Source of the DNA: Salimicrobium flavidum
GTDB lineage: Bacteria > Bacillota > Bacilli > Bacillales > Halobacillaceae
DNA: 59,067 nt
Reading direction: 5' to 3'
Assembly (NCBI RefSeq): GCF_900156645.1
Contig: NZ_FTOC01000012.1
Location: 1 to 59,067, forward strand
Under the pieces are notes generated by a model. The model saw only the letters and a program-made list of their open reading frames with translations, had not been told where the DNA came from and did not search any database. Every line of letters begins with the position of its first letter. The first letter of the stretch is position 1. Positions 40,991 through 50,872 of the stretch are shown here, in pieces. Position numbers and translations under genes: made by a program.

Positions 40991-41533
40991 TCAGCTCTGT
41001 AATTTTTCGATTTGGGAGAACTCAAGCTCTACCGGGGTTTCCCGTCCGAACATATTTACGTGCACTTTCACTTTCTGTTTGTCGAGATCCATGTTTTCGA
41101 TTGTACCGGTGAAGTTAGCGAATGGCCCATCTATGACCTGGACGTGTTCTTTCATTTCGAAGTCCACTTCCACATTCGGCGTTTCTTTCATGCCCATACG
41201 CTTCAGTTCCCGTTCAGCTTCTTCCGGTAAAAGAGGGATAGGCTTTGACCCCGATCCGGTTGATCCAACGAACCCTGTTACACCGGGCGTATTACGAACA
41301 ACGTACCAGGAATCATCCGTCATGACCATTTCTGCCAGTACATACCCAGGGAAGACTTTCTTTTTGGTTACTTTCCGCTTCCCGTTTTTAATTTCTGTTT
41401 CATCTTCTTCAGGTACAATGACGCGGAAAATTTTATCTTCCATTCCCATTGACTCAACACGTTTTTCTAAATTAGCCCGAACTTTATTTTCGTATCCTGA
41501 GTAAGTGTGGACAACATACCATCTTTTTTCCAT
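40991..41533 (-). CDS. nusG: Transcription termination/antitermination factor NusG
   Basis: A 180-residue protein: NGN domain (KRWYVVHTYSGYENKVRANL), then a KOW domain with DGPFANFTGTIENMDLDKQK. NusG binds the beta-prime clamp and in Bacillus promotes sequence-specific pausing. The GGAGG lies 27 bases from ATG 41533, with a GGACAA-AGCGC-TTGTCC hairpin in between that could bring it close. A terminator-like hairpin separates it from secE. Confidence 0.97.
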   Translation of the reverse strand: MEKRWYVVHTYSGYENKVRANLEKRVESMGMEDKIFRVIVPEEDETEIKNGKRKVTKKKVFPGYVLAEMVMTDDSWYVVRNTPGVTGFVGSTGSGSKPIPLLPEEAERELKRMGMKETPNVEVDFEMKEHVQVIDGPFANFTGTIENMDLDKQKVKVHVNMFGRETPVELEFSQIEKLQS

Positions 41534-41540
41534 GTGGTGG

Positions 41541-41565
41541 GGACAAGCGCTTTGTCCTTCCCTCC
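41541..41565 (-). promoter_or_regulatory. Ribosome binding site of nusG set back behind a hairpin
   Basis: Minus strand: GGAGG at 41561-41565, then GGACAA (41552-41557) pairing with TTGTCC (41541-41546). Folding the 17-base hairpin leaves 10 unpaired bases between GGAGG and ATG, a near-normal spacing. No other Shine-Dalgarno match is nearer. Confidence 0.55.
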
Positions 41566-41585
41566 CTTATCTTCGTTTATTAACT

Positions 41586-41612
41586 GGAAAAAACCCGTCG
41601 AACGGGTTTTCC
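41586..41612 (-). terminator. Hairpin terminator between secE and nusG
   Basis: Minus strand: GGAAAACCCGT-TCG-ACGGGTTTTTTCC, a GC-rich stem running into six T residues, 52 bases after secE. It may attenuate readthrough into nusG. Confidence 0.65.
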
Positions 41613-41663
41613 ATGCATGAATTATTTCTTACAGACCATAACCTTCATTTCTGTCTGTCCATC

Positions 41664-41837
41664 TTATCCGGTGATCAGTTCAAGACCCTGGGAAATACCA
41701 AGATCTACAATCCCGAAATACACGGCTACGAAAGCTACGGTCACGACAACAGTAACCGTATACCGTACCAGCTCATTACCCGTAGGCCAGCTGACTTTTT
41801 TCATTTCGCGGGATACGTTTTTCAAAAATGCAATCAT
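41664..41837 (-). CDS. secE: Preprotein translocase subunit SecE
   Basis: A 57-residue single-span protein from ATG 41837 (MIAFLKNVSREMKKVSWPTG). The amphipathic helix with KKVSWPT and the following membrane span (YTVTVVVTVAFVAVYFGIVD) are the essential SecE elements that clamp SecY. The frame extends upstream into rpmG but homologues start here. It lies 23 bases after rpmG. Confidence 0.93.
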   Translation of the reverse strand: MIAFLKNVSREMKKVSWPTGNELVRYTVTVVVTVAFVAVYFGIVDLGISQGLELITG

Positions 41838-41860
41838 ACTGTGACACCCCCAAATTCCTC

Positions 41861-42013
41861 TTACTTCGTCTCCCGGTGTAGTGTATGTTCTCCGCAATTT
41901 TTGCAGAACTTCCGCACTTCTAACCGTTCCTCACTATGATTCATATTCTTATGAGTCGAATAGTTTCGGCTGGAGCATTCATTACAAGCCAGAACAATCT
42001 TTTTTCTCAACAT
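41861..42013 (-). CDS. rpmG: 50S ribosomal protein L33 (zinc-binding form)
   Basis: A 50-residue gene: [20 protein letters not shown] then [20 protein letters not shown], ending [10 protein letters not shown]. Two CxxC knuckles (CNEC, CKNC) mark the zinc-binding C+ form. It precedes secE as rpmGB does in B. subtilis. Confidence 0.93.
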   Translation of the reverse strand: MLRKKIVLACNECSSRNYSTHKNMNHSEERLEVRKFCKNCGEHTLHRETK

Positions 42014-42080
42014 TAACGTCCCCTTGTTCAGAGGTTTTAGTCACTTCTCCTAATGTAGCACGGTTAAAATTGAGTGTCAA

Positions 42081-42716
42081 TTATCCTTCGGCTGCGACTT
42101 CCTCCGCCTCTAAATATCTCTCCATTTTTTTCTTCACCCGCTGTAAGGCATTGTCGATAGATTTCACATGGCGATCCATCTTCACGGAAATGTCCTGATA
42201 AGACTCGCCGTCGAGATAAAGGGCCAGCACTTCTTTTTCGAGTTTGCTCAGCAATTCATCCATTTTTTCTTCTATATTTACGAACCGCTCCTTATGAACC
42301 ATCATTTCCTGAGGATCGATCGCTTCTGATCCCATTATGACATCGAGCAGTGTTCGGTCGGATTCTTCATCATACACTGGTTTATCAAGAGAGACGTATG
42401 AATTCAGCGGAATATGTTTTTGACGGGTAGCTGCTTTGATAGCTGTAATAATCTGCCTCGTTATACAAAGTTCCGCAAACGCTCTGAAGGAGGCCAGTTT
42501 GTCTCCCTGATAATCACGGATCGCTTTATAGAGACCGATCATCCCTTCTTGAACGATATCTTCCCGATCCGCTCCGATCAGAAAATACGTTCTCGCTTTT
42601 GCGCGGACAAAGCCTTTATACTTTTGAATCAAAAAATTCAAAGCTTCACTATTACCTCCGGCGATGTGAGCGAGTAACTGCTCATCATCCAAATCCTGCA
42701 ATTGAAGTGTTTTCAT
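42081..42716 (-). CDS. sigH: RNA polymerase sigma factor SigH
   Basis: A 211-residue sigma-70 family protein. Region 2 holds YFLIGADREDIVQEGMIGLY and the -10 recognition part FAELCITRQIITAIKAATRQ; region 4 has DGESYQDISVKMDRHVKSID. SigH drives early stationary-phase, competence and sporulation genes in Bacillus. The N terminus is shorter than in B. subtilis. It follows rae1 by 100 bases, as in the reference order. Confidence 0.95.
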   Translation of the reverse strand: MKTLQLQDLDDEQLLAHIAGGNSEALNFLIQKYKGFVRAKARTYFLIGADREDIVQEGMIGLYKAIRDYQGDKLASFRAFAELCITRQIITAIKAATRQKHIPLNSYVSLDKPVYDEESDRTLLDVIMGSEAIDPQEMMVHKERFVNIEEKMDELLSKLEKEVLALYLDGESYQDISVKMDRHVKSIDNALQRVKKKMERYLEAEEVAAEG

Positions 42717-42819
42717 GCCCGTCCCTATGCCTCCTATGGTGAATCAGGATTTTCCAAACCGCACTTCCTAAATATAGGAATATTATATAGTAAGCGCTTC
42801 CTAACCGTCAATACGCTGT

Positions 42820-43329
42820 TCACTTATCTCCTCTCCGCCATTTCTCGAAAGCTTCCCGGACCTCTTTATTCAACGGGATTTTGGGGGTATAGGTTTCCGT
42901 GGTCCGTTCCGAAACATCTTCTTCTATAGCCTTCTGGACATTTTTGATTTCAATATAGAGCTCCCTGGCGGAAATACGATAGGCACCCCGGGCGAAGATC
43001 ACCCGTTGCTGGGCATAATCCGAAGTGGCTACATACACCTGGGTGCGGACATCATTCAACTCTCCCGCCAGTTTCTCTATCCGCTCGTCCGCTGTTTCGT
43101 TCTCTTTCGTATAAATGACGTCGATGCTTGATTTTCGATGCTTACGTTCCAGTCCCCGTACGTGATAGGCATCAAAGACCGCTATGACCCTGCCCCCTTT
43201 ATAGGACTGATACTCCGCCAGCATATCGATAAGCAGATCGCGGGCCAGGGAGAGGTCTCTTTCCCTTAAGTCTTTCAGCTCCGGCCAGGAGCCGATCATG
43301 TTGTAACCGTCGACCAGCAGGACATTCAT
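42820..43329 (-). CDS. rae1: Ribosome-dependent mRNA decay factor Rae1 (YacP)
   Basis: A 169-residue NYN/PIN-like endonuclease: LLVDGYNMIGSWPELKDLRE at the start and YVATSDYAQQRVIFARGAYR near the C terminus carry the acidic active-site residues. Rae1 enters the ribosomal A site and cuts certain mRNAs in B. subtilis. It overlaps the rlmB end by four bases. Confidence 0.9.
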   Translation of the reverse strand: MNVLLVDGYNMIGSWPELKDLRERDLSLARDLLIDMLAEYQSYKGGRVIAVFDAYHVRGLERKHRKSSIDVIYTKENETADERIEKLAGELNDVRTQVYVATSDYAQQRVIFARGAYRISARELYIEIKNVQKAIEEDVSERTTETYTPKIPLNKEVREAFEKWRRGDK

Positions 43330-44075
43330 GGTTCTCCCCCTACCGGATATCGTCTGCGATACACTTCATACATCAAGAGGGAAGCGGAAACCGAAGCGTT
43401 CAGCGATTCTACGTGACCGGTCATCGGAAGGCGGACGAGCCAGTCGCATTTCTCTTTTGTCAGGCGGCTCATCCCCTTGCCTTCGTTACCGATGACGAGA
43501 GCCAGCGGAAGTGTCCCATCCATCTGCCGGTAATCTTCTGCTCCGTCTGCCGCGGTGCCCACCACCCAGACGAACCTGTCTTTCAATTCGTCGATCGTTC
43601 TAGCCAAATTCGTCACGCGAACCACCGGCACATGTTCGATCGCACCGACCGAGGTCTTGGCGACCGTCGCTGTCAGTCCGACAGAGCGTCTTTTCGGAAT
43701 GATGACCCCATGAACCCCGGCAGCGTCCGCCGTCCGAAGAATAGACCCAAGGTTATGAGGGTCGTCCAGTTCATCGAGAATAAGAAAGAAAGGTTCTTCT
43801 TTTCTTTCTTCGGCTTTAGCGAATAAATCTTCAAGCTCACTGTACTCGTAAGCGGCGACCGAAGCGGCGACCCCCTGGTGATTTCCTTCCACCAGCTGGT
43901 CGATCTTCTGTTTCGGCACACGCTGAACCAGAATGTTGGAATTCTTTGCTGTCGCTTCAATTTTCTTAGCTGCCTGTTGCTGCAACTGATCCGAAATAAA
44001 AACTTTATTGATAGGACGTTCTGCTTTCATGGCCTCAAGGACTGCGTTTTTACCTATAATCCATTCGCTGCTCAT
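43326..44075 (-). CDS. rlmB: 23S rRNA (guanosine-2'-O-)-methyltransferase RlmB
   Basis: A 249-residue SPOUT methyltransferase. The N-terminal L30e-like substrate domain (EWIIGKNAVLEAMKAERPIN) is followed by LDELDDPHNLGSILRTADAA, LVIGNEGKGMSR and LNASVSASLLMYE, which form the SAM-binding knot. It methylates G2251-equivalent in 23S rRNA. It is directly coupled to mrnC and rae1. Confidence 0.93.
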   Translation of the reverse strand: MSSEWIIGKNAVLEAMKAERPINKVFISDQLQQQAAKKIEATAKNSNILVQRVPKQKIDQLVEGNHQGVAASVAAYEYSELEDLFAKAEERKEEPFFLILDELDDPHNLGSILRTADAAGVHGVIIPKRRSVGLTATVAKTSVGAIEHVPVVRVTNLARTIDELKDRFVWVVGTAADGAEDYRQMDGTLPLALVIGNEGKGMSRLTKEKCDWLVRLPMTGHVESLNASVSASLLMYEVYRRRYPVGGEP

Positions 44076-44495
44076 CTAAATTCCCTCCTTTTCTTCAATG
44101 GCTGAAATCGCTCCCTGCACAAGCTCAGCGAGACGATCCTCGCCTCCTTCAAGGTACAGATACCCGAGAACCGCTTCAAATGCAGTCGCAAAACGATAGG
44201 TGAGCACGTCCGTGTTTTTTGGAATAGAGCCGGATTTTGCATTTTTCCCCCTGCGAAACACTGCCGTCTCCTTCTCGCAGAGAGTGCCCTCTTCCACCCA
44301 TCTCTTCGCAACATAGGCTTGAGCTCCTGCTGAGACAAATCTCACCGCCGACTGGTGCAAATCCTGCGGCCTTATAGTCCCTTTCCGGAGGAGATGTTCC
44401 CGTACATATAAATCATGTACCGTATCCCCCATGTAAGCGAGAGCCAGACTTTTCATCTGATGCGCATTTTCTATTCTGCTCATCCCCGTTTCCAC
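44076..44495 (-). CDS. mrnC: Mini-ribonuclease III
   Basis: A 139-residue RNase III catalytic domain without a dsRNA-binding domain. [20 protein letters not shown] holds the catalytic acidic cluster, and [20 protein letters not shown] the second one. MrnC matures the ends of 23S rRNA with L3. It overlaps cysS by 16 bases, as in Bacillus. Confidence 0.95.
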   Translation of the reverse strand: METGMSRIENAHQMKSLALAYMGDTVHDLYVREHLLRKGTIRPQDLHQSAVRFVSAGAQAYVAKRWVEEGTLCEKETAVFRRGKNAKSGSIPKNTDVLTYRFATAFEAVLGYLYLEGGEDRLAELVQGAISAIEEKEGI

Positions 44496-45880
44496 CTGGT
44501 TCCCTGGGATGTATCTTCGAGTACGATGCCTTTTTCCTTCAGTTCATCGCGGATCTGATCAGCCTTCTGGAAATTACGATCTTTGCGGGCCTGTTCACGT
44601 TCTTTGATTTTCGTATCCACTTCCTCATCCGGAAGTTCTTGCGCCGTTTCTATTTCGAGACCGAGAACATGAGTCAGGTTCTTCAACAGATCAGCATACC
44701 CCTGCAAAACTTCACTGTCCGTCTGTTCTTTTTGCAAATACAAATTGGCGGACTTCGCTATATCGAAAAGCACGGAGATAGCATTGGCCGTATTGAAATC
44801 ATCATCCATTTCCTTGATGAACGTCTGATTCATCCGTTCGATTTCCTGCAGCCACTCTTCTTTGTCGTCTGTCAGATTCATGCACGTCTCTTGCCGGTGC
44901 TTCACGTTTTCATAAGCATTGCGTATGCGTTCAAACCCGTTCTTCGCACTCTCGAGAAGTTCCGCGCTGAAGTTGATGGGATGACGGTACTGTACACTAA
45001 GCATGAAAAAGCGTATCATCTGCGGATCATGCTGTTTGATCAGCTCGTAGGCGAGTACGAAGTTCCCGAGCGACTTCGACATCTTTTCATTTTCAATGTT
45101 GATATATCCGTTATGCATCCAGTAACGAGCGAAATCCGTTTCATTATGGGCTTCGGATTGGGCGATCTCGTTTTCATGGTGAGGGAAAGTGAGATCCTGT
45201 CCCCCGGCATGAATATCGATCGTATCCCCGAGATACTTTTTCGCCATCGTTGAGCATTCGATGTGCCATCCCGGACGACCATTCCCCCACGGGCTGTTCC
45301 AGCTGATCTCCCCTTCTTTCGCTTCTTTCCATAGCGTGAAGTCAAGCGGGTCTTCTTTCTTCTCTCCGACTTCTATCCGCGATCCGGATCGGAGTTCGTC
45401 TACGGACTGATGGGAGAGCTTCCCGTAGTTGTCGAACTGACGGGTCCGGAAGTATACGTCCCCTTCCGTCTCATAGGCATATCCTTTACTGATCAGACTC
45501 TTGATGAAAGATATGATTTCATCCATGTTCTCCGTAACGCGGGGGTGATAGACAGCTTCTTTCACACCGAAGGCTCCGACATCTTCTTTGTAAGCCTCGA
45601 TAAAGCGGTCCGCGATATCCGGCACTTCTTCCTCGAGTTCATTAGCCGCTTTGATCAGTTTATCGTCCACATCCGTAAAGTTCAGAACATAAACCACTTC
45701 ATATCCTCTGTATTCAAAGTACCGTCTGACCGTATCAAACACGATAGCGGGGCGGGCGTTCCCGATATGAATGTAATTATATACGGTAGGACCGCACACA
45801 TACATTTTCACTTTCCCTTCTTCAAGAGGGACGAATGTTTCCTTCTGCCTCGTCAACGTGTTATAAATCTTTATGCTCAT
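44480..45880 (-). CDS. cysS: Cysteinyl-tRNA synthetase
   Basis: A 466-residue class I synthetase. HIGH-type motif [16 protein letters not shown] motif [11 protein letters not shown] and zinc ligands (CGPTVY, WHIECS, HHENE) are in place. It charges tRNA-Cys. The gene overlaps cysE by 20 bases and shares its Cys T-box, so charging and synthesis of cysteine are regulated together. Confidence 0.97.
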   Translation of the reverse strand: MSIKIYNTLTRQKETFVPLEEGKVKMYVCGPTVYNYIHIGNARPAIVFDTVRRYFEYRGYEVVYVLNFTDVDDKLIKAANELEEEVPDIADRFIEAYKEDVGAFGVKEAVYHPRVTENMDEIISFIKSLISKGYAYETEGDVYFRTRQFDNYGKLSHQSVDELRSGSRIEVGEKKEDPLDFTLWKEAKEGEISWNSPWGNGRPGWHIECSTMAKKYLGDTIDIHAGGQDLTFPHHENEIAQSEAHNETDFARYWMHNGYINIENEKMSKSLGNFVLAYELIKQHDPQMIRFFMLSVQYRHPINFSAELLESAKNGFERIRNAYENVKHRQETCMNLTDDKEEWLQEIERMNQTFIKEMDDDFNTANAISVLFDIAKSANLYLQKEQTDSEVLQGYADLLKNLTHVLGLEIETAQELPDEEVDTKIKEREQARKDRNFQKADQIRDELKEKGIVLEDTSQGTRWKRG

Positions 45881-46541
45881 ATTCGTCGCTCCTTTTCCGT
45901 TCGATATTCAACTCTTCGCACATCTGTTTGATCTCTTCTTCCATTTCATTCAACCGGTCATAGACAGGGTCCGGCAACTTATGGTGGTCGAGGTCCTTCC
46001 TCGTTTTCTCCACTTTTTTCCCGTTCTGCACAACGACGTGTCCCGGGATCCCTACCACCGTCGAATTCTCCGGAACTTCATGAAGCACCACCGATCCGGC
46101 ACCGACTTTTGAATTTTTGCCTATAGTGATAGAGCCAAGCACTTTCGCCCCTGTAGCTACCAGCACATTATCTTCGAGTGTAGGGTGGCGTTTCCCTTTT
46201 TCTTTGCCTGTTCCTCCGAGTGTTACCCCCTGGAAGATCGTAACGTTATCTCCGATTTCACACGTTTCTCCGACGACCACACCCATGCCGTGATCGATGA
46301 AAAATCTTCGTCCGATCGTAGCACCGGGATGTATTTCGATTCCCGTGAAAAAACGGCTGATCTGGGAAATGACTCTGGCTATAAAAAAGAATTTCCTTTT
46401 ATAAAATCCATGAGCTATCCTGTGGGACCAGATGGCGTGTAAACCGGCATACGTCAGAATCACCTCGAGATAGGAACGGGCGGCAGGGTCCTGATCAAAA
46501 ACAACGTCCACATCTTCCTTGAACATCTGAAATATCCCCAT
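45861..46541 (-). CDS. cysE: Serine O-acetyltransferase
   Basis: A 226-residue acyltransferase with an N-terminal helical part and a left-handed beta-helix ([60 protein letters not shown]). His and Asp of FIDHGMG are catalytic. It makes O-acetylserine for cysteine synthesis. First gene behind the T-box. The extended charged C-terminal tail ([13 protein letters not shown]) overlaps cysS. Confidence 0.96.
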   Translation of the reverse strand: MGIFQMFKEDVDVVFDQDPAARSYLEVILTYAGLHAIWSHRIAHGFYKRKFFFIARVISQISRFFTGIEIHPGATIGRRFFIDHGMGVVVGETCEIGDNVTIFQGVTLGGTGKEKGKRHPTLEDNVLVATGAKVLGSITIGKNSKVGAGSVVLHEVPENSTVVGIPGHVVVQNGKKVEKTRKDLDHHKLPDPVYDRLNEMEEEIKQMCEELNIERKRSDEYEHKDL

Positions 46542-46581
46542 CGTAGTTCCTCCTTTTCACTCACTTTTTTATCTGTCAAAA

Positions 46582-46815
46582 AAAGCGCCCCTGTGCCATA
46601 AGCACAGAGACGCTTTCCGCGTGGTTCCACTCTGTTTGAAAGAAACGAACTTCTTTCCCTCTCTCTTCGATAACGGGAAGTAACCGCTTCGTCTACTCGC
46701 TTTCGACGGAAGGCTCAAGGGTGCAATTCAGAAATATCTCCTAAAACCGGTCTCAGCTGCCCCGGCTCTCTCTGTGTAAGAGATGATTCCTTACTTCTCC
46801 CCATCAAGGCTTTTT
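46582..46815 (-). promoter_or_regulatory. Cys-specific T-box riboswitch
   Basis: On the minus strand the leader starts with GATGGGGAGAAGTAA (T-box stem I entry), has a specifier region CTGAATTGCACCC with TGC (Cys) at 46723-46725, the T-box sequence GTGGAACCACGCGG (about 46617-46630), and a terminator GCGTCTCTGTGC...GCACAGGGGCGC followed by seven T residues (46582-46615). Uncharged tRNA-Cys should favour readthrough into cysE-cysS. Confidence 0.92.
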
Positions 46816-46887
46816 CTTATCAGCTTTTTGATCTTTAGCTGTCGGACATTCGTTCTCCACTCAACAATAGACCTTAACAAAGCTTAC

Positions 46888-48354
46888 TTATTTCAATTCT
46901 TCCAGTGCTTTCTCGAGTCGTGCTACAACTGTTTCATACCCTAGCAGATGAATAGCATTCGGCAGTTCAGGACCGTGCGCCTGACCGGTAGTCGCTACCC
47001 GGATAGGCATGAATAATTTCTTACCTTTGTGGCCTGTTTCCTTCTGTACAGCCTTCATTTGCGGTTTGATGTTCTCCGGGGTGAACTCTTCAAGTTCCTG
47101 GAGATTACGCTTGAAAGCCTCGAGCACTTCCGGCACCTGCTCCCCGCGAAGCACTTCCATCGCTTCTTCATCATAATCGATCGTTTCCCTGAAGAAAAGT
47201 TCCGTCAGTTCAACGATTTCTGCCCCGTAATTCAATTGTGGCTGATAAAGGCCGATCAGTTCTTCGGTCCATTTCTGGTCATCAGCCGAACGATCTTTGG
47301 AAATTCTGCCCGCTTTCTCTAAATGAGGAATCGTCAGTTCCAGCACTTCTTCGAACGATAACTCTTTGATGTACTGATTGTTCATCCACTTGAGTTTTGC
47401 AGGGTCGAATACTGCCGGAGATGTTGAAAGACGGTCCTGATCGAAGATATCGATAAGTTCAGATTTGGAAAAGAGCTCTTCCTCTCCTACCGGCGACCAG
47501 CCAAGCAGCGTAATGAAGTTGAACAAAGCATCCGGTTGATAGCCCCGTTCGTGATACTGACTGATGAATTGGAGAATATGCTCATCCCGTTTACTCAACT
47601 TTTTCCTGTCTTCGTTCAAGATCAGTGTCATATGCCCGAATTGCGGAGGCGTCCACCCGAACGCTTCGTATACCATCATCTGTTTCGGTGTGTTGGAAAT
47701 ATGCTCCTCTCCGCGCAGAACGTGAGAAATCTTCATCAGATAATCGTCGATTGCCACAGCGAAATTGTACGTCGGAGTGCCGTTTTTCTTCACGATCACC
47801 CAGTCGCCGAAATCGCTGGATTCAAACGAAATATCCCCGCGGACTATATCCGTGAAGGTATACGTCTTATTCTCCGGAACCCGGAGCCGGATACTCGGCT
47901 CTCTGCCTTCAGCTTCAAACTGTTCCTGCTCTTTTTTCGTCAGGTTGCTGTGCGCTCCCGAGTACTTAGGTACTTCCCCACGGGCTTTTTGGGCTTCTCG
48001 CTCCTCTTCAAGCTCTTCTGAGGTCATGTAACATTTATAGGCAAGTCCTTTTTCGAGAAGTTCATCAGTGTACTGCTGATAGATGTGCAGGCGCTGCATC
48101 TGGTGATAAGGGCCGTAGTCGCCTCCACGGCCGGCGCCTTCATCCCATTCGATGCCGAGCCACTTCAGAAAATCAAGCTGGCTCTGCTCGCCGCCCTCTA
48201 CGTTCCTTTTCGCATCTGTATCTTCAATTCTGATCACGAATGTGCCTTCATTATGTCTGGCGTACAGATAATTGAACAGAGCTGTACGTGCGTTTCCGAT
48301 ATGGAGATATCCTGTAGGACTCGGTGCATAACGTACTCTGACTTCATTAGTCAT
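46888..48354 (-). CDS. gltX: Glutamyl-tRNA synthetase
   Basis: A 488-residue class I synthetase: [20 protein letters not shown] (HIGH) and KLSKRDEHI (KMSKS). In Firmicutes the enzyme usually also charges tRNA-Gln with Glu, corrected by GatCAB; this non-discriminating role is inferred. It lies upstream of the cysE T-box as in B. subtilis. Confidence 0.97.
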   Translation of the reverse strand: MTNEVRVRYAPSPTGYLHIGNARTALFNYLYARHNEGTFVIRIEDTDAKRNVEGGEQSQLDFLKWLGIEWDEGAGRGGDYGPYHQMQRLHIYQQYTDELLEKGLAYKCYMTSEELEEEREAQKARGEVPKYSGAHSNLTKKEQEQFEAEGREPSIRLRVPENKTYTFTDIVRGDISFESSDFGDWVIVKKNGTPTYNFAVAIDDYLMKISHVLRGEEHISNTPKQMMVYEAFGWTPPQFGHMTLILNEDRKKLSKRDEHILQFISQYHERGYQPDALFNFITLLGWSPVGEEELFSKSELIDIFDQDRLSTSPAVFDPAKLKWMNNQYIKELSFEEVLELTIPHLEKAGRISKDRSADDQKWTEELIGLYQPQLNYGAEIVELTELFFRETIDYDEEAMEVLRGEQVPEVLEAFKRNLQELEEFTPENIKPQMKAVQKETGHKGKKLFMPIRVATTGQAHGPELPNAIHLLGYETVVARLEKALEELK

Positions 48355-48407
48355 GATTTTTCCCCTTCCTGTCTTTCCGTTCGTCTTTTTAATATTTTAT
48401 CATTTTT

Positions 48408-48896
48408 CTATGATGATTGTGGACTATTTTGCAATAAAACGACTGCCTGAGACGCAATTCCTTCTTTCCGTCCAGGGAAGCCGAGTTTTTCTGTAGTGGT
48501 CGCTTTTACATTCACCTGAGCAAAATCCACCTCTAAAAGTTCTGCAATCTTCGTCCTGATATCATCAATATAGGGAGCCATCTTCGGGGCCTCGGCAATG
48601 ATCGTTGCATCCAGATTCCCGAGTTCATACCCTTCCTCTCCAGCTATCTTCCAGACCTCTTGTAATAGCTTCCTGGAATCAGCATCCTTAAAAGCGGGGT
48701 CCGTGTCCGGGAAGTGCTTCCCTATATCTCCTTTACCTATAGCTCCGAGAATCGCATCGGAAATCGCATGCAAAAGCACGTCGGCGTCCGAATGGCCCGC
48801 AAGCCCACGTTCATATGGAATTTCCACGCCGCCAATAATACATTTCCGTCCTTCTGTAAGCTGGTGGACGTCAAATCCCTGTCCTACTCTGACCAT
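48408..48896 (-). CDS. ispF: 2-C-methyl-D-erythritol 2,4-cyclodiphosphate synthase
   Basis: A 162-residue trimeric enzyme of the MEP isoprenoid pathway. GFDVHQL and [20 protein letters not shown] supply the metal ligands (Asp, His, His), with [18 protein letters not shown] in the substrate loop. It follows ispD by 16 bases. Its presence shows the organism uses the MEP route. Confidence 0.97.
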   Translation of the reverse strand: MVRVGQGFDVHQLTEGRKCIIGGVEIPYERGLAGHSDADVLLHAISDAILGAIGKGDIGKHFPDTDPAFKDADSRKLLQEVWKIAGEEGYELGNLDATIIAEAPKMAPYIDDIRTKIAELLEVDFAQVNVKATTTEKLGFPGRKEGIASQAVVLLQNSPQSS

Positions 48897-48912
48897 TTGC
48901 CCTGCCTCCTTG

Positions 48913-49587
48913 TCACTTTTTCACGTAAGCCGAAGCTTTCTGTAAATCTTCGGGAGTCGTTATCTTTATATTGTCATAATTCCCGTGTACGATAGAAACG
49001 TTGTGCCCGAAACTCTCTGCAAGAGCCGCATCGTCGGTGGCATAAAACCCGTTTTCCCGAGCTTTTTCATGGGCTTGTCTGATCATGTCATAAGAGAATC
49101 CCTGGGGTGTCTGTGCAGCCCACAAATAATCCCGATTCAACGTTTCCAACTTCCCGTCTTTCATTTGTTTAACGGTATCCGTTACCGGCACAGCCAACAA
49201 CGCTGCGCCCGATTCTTCAATTTTCTCTACGAGTTCATGGACATTTTTCCTCTTTACGAAAGGACGCGCCCCATCATGAATCAGGACGGGGCAACTCGGG
49301 TCCGAAACCGCCAGAAGTCCCTGGTATACACTATCCTGACGTTCTTTTCCGCCATATACAACCCGAACTTTACGAAAATGATAACGCATTATCAACTCTT
49401 CCATATCTTTCTCGTCCGCTTCATTTGTAACAAGGATAATCTCCCGGCATTTCTTATCTTCTGTAAAAGCCTTAAGCGTATGTACGATTAAAGGATGTTC
49501 CCCTATCATAAGGAACTGCTTATTCCGTCCGGCATTCATCCGTTTTCCCTGTCCTGCTGCTACAATAACCACTGTATAATTCGTCAT
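48913..49587 (-). CDS. ispD: 2-C-methyl-D-erythritol 4-phosphate cytidylyltransferase
   Basis: A 224-residue CTP-binding enzyme: [20 protein letters not shown] at the N terminus and [10 protein letters not shown] in the core. It makes CDP-methylerythritol. A terminator-like hairpin after yacL suggests that ispD-ispF-gltX may have some independence from the radA-yacL transcript. Confidence 0.97.
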   Translation of the reverse strand: MTNYTVVIVAAGQGKRMNAGRNKQFLMIGEHPLIVHTLKAFTEDKKCREIILVTNEADEKDMEELIMRYHFRKVRVVYGGKERQDSVYQGLLAVSDPSCPVLIHDGARPFVKRKNVHELVEKIEESGAALLAVPVTDTVKQMKDGKLETLNRDYLWAAQTPQGFSYDMIRQAHEKARENGFYATDDAALAESFGHNVSIVHGNYDNIKITTPEDLQKASAYVKK

Positions 49588-49616
49588 CTGTCTCCTCCGC
49601 GTATCGATTCCAAAAT

Positions 49617-49645
49617 AAAAGCGATAACCTCACGTTATCACTTTT
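49617..49645 (-). terminator. Terminator-like hairpin after yacL
   Basis: Minus strand: AAAAGTGATAAC-GTGA-GGTTATCGCTTTT followed by ATTTT. The T tract is short. Confidence 0.55.
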
Positions 49646-49672
49646 ATAATCTCTTATTCGTTTATACCTTTT

Positions 49673-50785
49673 TTACAGCGCTTTTTCAAGCGATTTCGGT
49701 TTTGCGAAAATCATGCGACCGGCGGAAGTTTGCAACACACTTGTAACGATAACGTCGATGGTGTCTCCGATGAACCCTTTTCCTTCTTCGACTACAATCA
49801 TGGTTCCATCATCAAGGTAGGCTACTCCCTGATTCTGTTCCTTCCCGTCTTTGATCACCTGTACTTTCATTTCTTCACCTGGCAGAACAACAGGTTTAAC
49901 AGCATTGGCCAAATCATTGATATTAAGGACCTGTACGCCCTGGAATTCGCAAACCTTATTCAAGTTGAAGTCGTTCGTTACGACAATCCCGTTCATCACC
50001 TTGGCGAGTTTTACGAGTTTACTGTCCACTTCCTGAATATCCTCAAAGTCACCGTCGTACATCTCAACGTTCACCGGCACTTCCCGTTGGAGACGGTTCA
50101 GAATATCCAGCCCTCGTCGTCCACGGTTTCGCTTCAGACCATCGGAAGAGTCCGCGATGTGCTGTAATTCTTCCAATACGAAGTGAGGAATAACGATGGT
50201 TCCTTCCAGGAAGTTCGTTTCACAAATATCAGCGATCCTTCCATCGATAATCACGCTGGTGTCCAGTATTTTCTTCTTAGGAATAAGTTCACTACCTTTG
50301 TTATCCTCGACCTTTTCCTGTTTCGATTCATGATTGGTATCTTCTTTTTCTTTTCTCGCCATACTGATGAGATTGATAAATTCGTCTTTTCTTTTATAAC
50401 CTATCTGAAAGCCGAGATAACCGAGAAGAACAGTTACGAAAATCGGAAGCAGCTGACTCACAATCTGAATCTCAATATCCAATAGAAGTGTGTTGATCAG
50501 ATAAGCTACGACTAATCCGACGATAAGTCCGAGACTTCCAAATAATAATTCACCTACCGGAGCCCCCACCAGGGCATCCTCTGTCCATTTCAACAGCTTT
50601 ACAATCGGGGAAACAAGCCAAAAAGTTAATAAGAACAAAATTAGTGCGCCAACAACAGCCCCGATGATTTCCTGGAGCCATGGTTGAAGCTCCCCTCCGA
50701 AGATCGTGAAAATCTCCGGCAAATACAGATATCCGATTGTACCTCCTGTGAGCAAAAGAGATAATTGCACTACACGTCTTAACAC
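49673..50785 (-). CDS. yacL: PIN/TRAM-domain membrane protein YacL
   Basis: About 370 residues. GTG 50785 ([20 protein letters not shown]) has GAGGAG nine bases upstream; GTG 50794 abuts it. Four hydrophobic segments occupy the first ~130 residues, then a PIN nuclease domain ([40 protein letters not shown]) and a C-terminal TRAM domain. Function poorly known; PIN and TRAM suggest RNA cleavage at the membrane. It follows radA directly; disA, which separates them in B. subtilis, is absent. Confidence 0.9.
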   Translation of the reverse strand: MLRRVVQLSLLLTGGTIGYLYLPEIFTIFGGELQPWLQEIIGAVVGALILFLLTFWLVSPIVKLLKWTEDALVGAPVGELLFGSLGLIVGLVVAYLINTLLLDIEIQIVSQLLPIFVTVLLGYLGFQIGYKRKDEFINLISMARKEKEDTNHESKQEKVEDNKGSELIPKKKILDTSVIIDGRIADICETNFLEGTIVIPHFVLEELQHIADSSDGLKRNRGRRGLDILNRLQREVPVNVEMYDGDFEDIQEVDSKLVKLAKVMNGIVVTNDFNLNKVCEFQGVQVLNINDLANAVKPVVLPGEEMKVQVIKDGKEQNQGVAYLDDGTMIVVEEGKGFIGDTIDVIVTSVLQTSAGRMIFAKPKSLEKAL

Positions 50786-50872
50786 TTTCAACACCTCCTC
50801 TAATTACGTTTTCCACCCGCAGCAGCATTAGTCTTTATTTATTTTTTCAGTTCCTTCATCAAATATAAAGGA

